Shown piece by piece: positions 6,349 to 7,678 of a stretch of 7,678 nucleotides of DNA; position 1 is the first letter of the stretch; each line of letters begins with the position of its first letter. The notes under the pieces are model-generated. The model saw only the letters and a list, made by a program, of their open reading frames with translations, searched no databases and was not told where the DNA came from. The DNA is from Lentisphaeria bacterium (GTDB lineage Bacteria; Verrucomicrobiota; Lentisphaeria; Victivallales; UBA1829), in assembly GCA_017623265.1 (NCBI GenBank), contig JAGAPM010000224.1, forward strand, positions 1 to 7,678, read 5' to 3'. Both the position numbers and the translations under genes were made by a program.

Positions 6349-6376
6349 GCAATTACGCAATTTTTATGAAAGATTG

Positions 6377-7678
6377 TCAACTGTTCTTGCGCAGTTCTTC
6401 CAGTTTTTCCGAAAGTTCCTCCCAACGGGCGTACTTTTTTTCCAGTTCTGCTTTCAGGTTCCCGATCTGTTCGGTCAGCTCTTTCATCTCCCGGACCGGA
6501 TCGGTAAAGGATGCCGGATCATTGAATCGTTCTTCAAGCGCTGCGATTTCCTCTTCCAATTCCGGAATGGTGTTTTCCAGCGCAGTCAGTTCCCGGTCTT
6601 CCAGATAGGAAAGTTTTTTGGCTGTACTTTTTTTTGGCGACGGTGCCGGGGCAGGCGCTTCTTTCTTTTTTTCCGGTTCTGCCGCAGGAACAGCGATTTT
6701 TCTGCGGGAGGCGTAATAGTCGTAATCCCCCACATCCATGGAAGGGTGTCCCGGTTCATCGAAAGCGAGGATATGGTTGCAGACCCGGTTGAGAAAATAG
6801 CGGTCGTGACTGACGACCAGAATGGTGGAATCGTATGCTGCCAGAGCTTCTTCCAGAATCCGGAGAGTGGGCAGGTCCAAGTCGTTGGTCGGTTCGTCCA
6901 GAATCAGGAAATTGCCGCCGTTTTTCAGCTCTTTAGCCAGCGCCAGACGCGCCTTTTCTCCGCCGGAAAGATATTTGACCTGCGTCTTGATCCGCTCGTC
7001 CGTAAAGAGAAAACGCTTCAGATAAGTCCAGACTGTCAGACGCTCACTGCCGAACTGAATGTGTTCCTTGCCTGCACCCACTTCCTGAAGAACGGTTTTT
7101 TCCGGATCCAGCACTTCCCGGTTCTGATCGATCAGGTTGAACTGAACCGTCTGAGCGACTTCCACTTCGCCGGAATCCGGTTGTCTTTCGCCCGTGACCA
7201 GTTTCAGCAGGGAGCTTTTTCCTGCGCCGTTGGAGCCGACGATCCCCACTTTGTGCTTTGCCGTGAATTCACAGGAAAAATCTTTCAGCAGTTCTTTTCC
7301 GCCGAGCGTGAGCGAAACATTCTTCAATGCAACGACCTTGTTGCCGAGTCGGGACGGTGGCGGAATGACCAGTTCCATGTCGGCAGAACGTTCCGGTCCG
7401 GTCTGGGCAGCGATCTCATAATATCTTTTTTCCCGTCCCAGATTCCGTTTCAGACGCGCCTTCGGGGAGCGCCGCACCCATTCGATTTCACGCCGGAGAA
7501 ATGCCTTGCGCTTCTGTTCCAGCACATCTTCGTTGTATTCCCGTTCTGCTTTGGCTTCGAGGAAATCCGCATAGCTGCCGTCGACGGAATACATCTTTCC
7601 GTGATCCAATTCGACGATCCGGGTCGCCACCCGATCCAGAAAATAACGGTCGTGGGTCACCAGCAGACATGCCCCCCG
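6377..7678 (-). CDS. uup: ABC-F ATPase, Uup-like, N-terminus beyond window
   Basis: A soluble tandem-ABC protein without membrane segments; ABC-F proteins act on the ribosome, and Uup is linked to ribosome function and to limiting precise excision of transposons. 433 residues are visible (numbered from the window edge). The end of the first ATPase domain is seen as LLVTHDRYFLD (5-15), followed by the interdomain linker with the Uup hallmark REIEWVRRSPKAR (63-75). The second ATPase domain is complete: Walker A GSNGAGKSS (148-156), signature LSGGE (237-241), Walker B FLILDEP (257-263) and switch His in SHDRYF (290-295). An Ala/Pro/Lys linker (about 327-353) leads to KLSYLEDRELTALE and a C-terminal coiled coil (355-431) like the Uup DNA-binding CTD. 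That tail and the linker motif favour Uup over EttA or YheS. The coding strand has an A8 run in the linker (6628-6635). The missing 5' part should hold about 200 residues. Confidence 0.93.
   Translation of the reverse strand, partial: RGACLLVTHDRYFLDRVATRIVELDHGKMYSVDGSYADFLEAKAEREYNEDVLEQKRKAFLRREIEWVRRSPKARLKRNLGREKRYYEIAAQTGPERSADMELVIPPPSRLGNKVVALKNVSLTLGGKELLKDFSCEFTAKHKVGIVGSNGAGKSSLLKLVTGERQPDSGEVEVAQTVQFNLIDQNREVLDPEKTVLQEVGAGKEHIQFGSERLTVWTYLKRFLFTDERIKTQVKYLSGGEKARLALAKELKNGGNFLILDEPTNDLDLPTLRILEEALAAYDSTILVVSHDRYFLNRVCNHILAFDEPGHPSMDVGDYDYYASRRKIAVPAAEPEKKKEAPAPAPSPKKSTAKKLSYLEDRELTALENTIPELEEEIAALEERFNDPASFTDPVREMKELTEQIGNLKAELEKKYARWEELSEKLEELRKNS

Noticed and set aside
6269..6352. 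28-residue N-terminal extension of Adk from the ATG at 6352
   Set aside because: The extension contains the adk promoter (6320-6348), and adenylate kinases begin a few residues before the P-loop, as the 6268 start does.

Overview
This is a bacterial chromosomal stretch of housekeeping genes with moderate G+C (a little over half by eye). It is densely coded, and every gene but one (pepT) lies on the minus strand. A GTP-type PEP carboxykinase, a tRNA with an encoded CCA end, a four-cysteine (zinc-type) adenylate kinase and a Uup-type ABC-F protein are all bacterial, but they do not fix the phylum. A member of the PVC group (for example Lentisphaerota) is a low-confidence guess. I see no phage, transposon, CRISPR or plasmid functions and no sign of a novel defence or mobile system.

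Layout, left to right. 1-1444 (-): GTP-dependent phosphoenolpyruvate carboxykinase, cut by the left edge, with its own promoter and an unusually A/C-rich leader. 1573-2925 (-): a 12-segment membrane transporter resembling the major facilitator superfamily, substrate unknown. It is divergent from 3130-4371 (+), peptidase T. The 204-bp gap between them holds one promoter for each gene and an A-tract/T-tract inverted repeat. 4465-4540 (-): tRNA-Lys(UUU), with its own promoter upstream and a strong intrinsic terminator at 4419-4450 in the gap to the convergent pepT. 4632-6268 (-): a tight adk-map-infA cluster (adenylate kinase, methionine aminopeptidase, translation initiation factor IF-1). The adk-map gap is 4 bp; map and infA overlap by 8 bp, and infA starts with GTG. 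6377-7678 (-): the C-terminal part of a Uup-like ABC-F ATPase, cut by the right edge.

The genes serve central functions: nucleotide balance and protein synthesis (adk, map, infA, tRNA-Lys, uup), peptide breakdown (pepT) and gluconeogenic/anaplerotic carbon flow (pckG). adk-map-infA is the distal part of the classical spc ribosomal-protein operon order (secY-adk-map-infA-rpmJ-rpsM), found here without secY or the ribosomal genes and with its own promoter.

The most notable non-coding signal is that all five promoters I can place, upstream of pckG, the transporter, pepT, tRNA-Lys and adk, share one architecture: a -35 of TTGACA, TTGCAA or TTGAAA, a 16-17 bp spacer, and an identical 7-base TATATTA at the -10. 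This looks like a tight lineage-specific housekeeping promoter consensus and also settles several start-codon choices.
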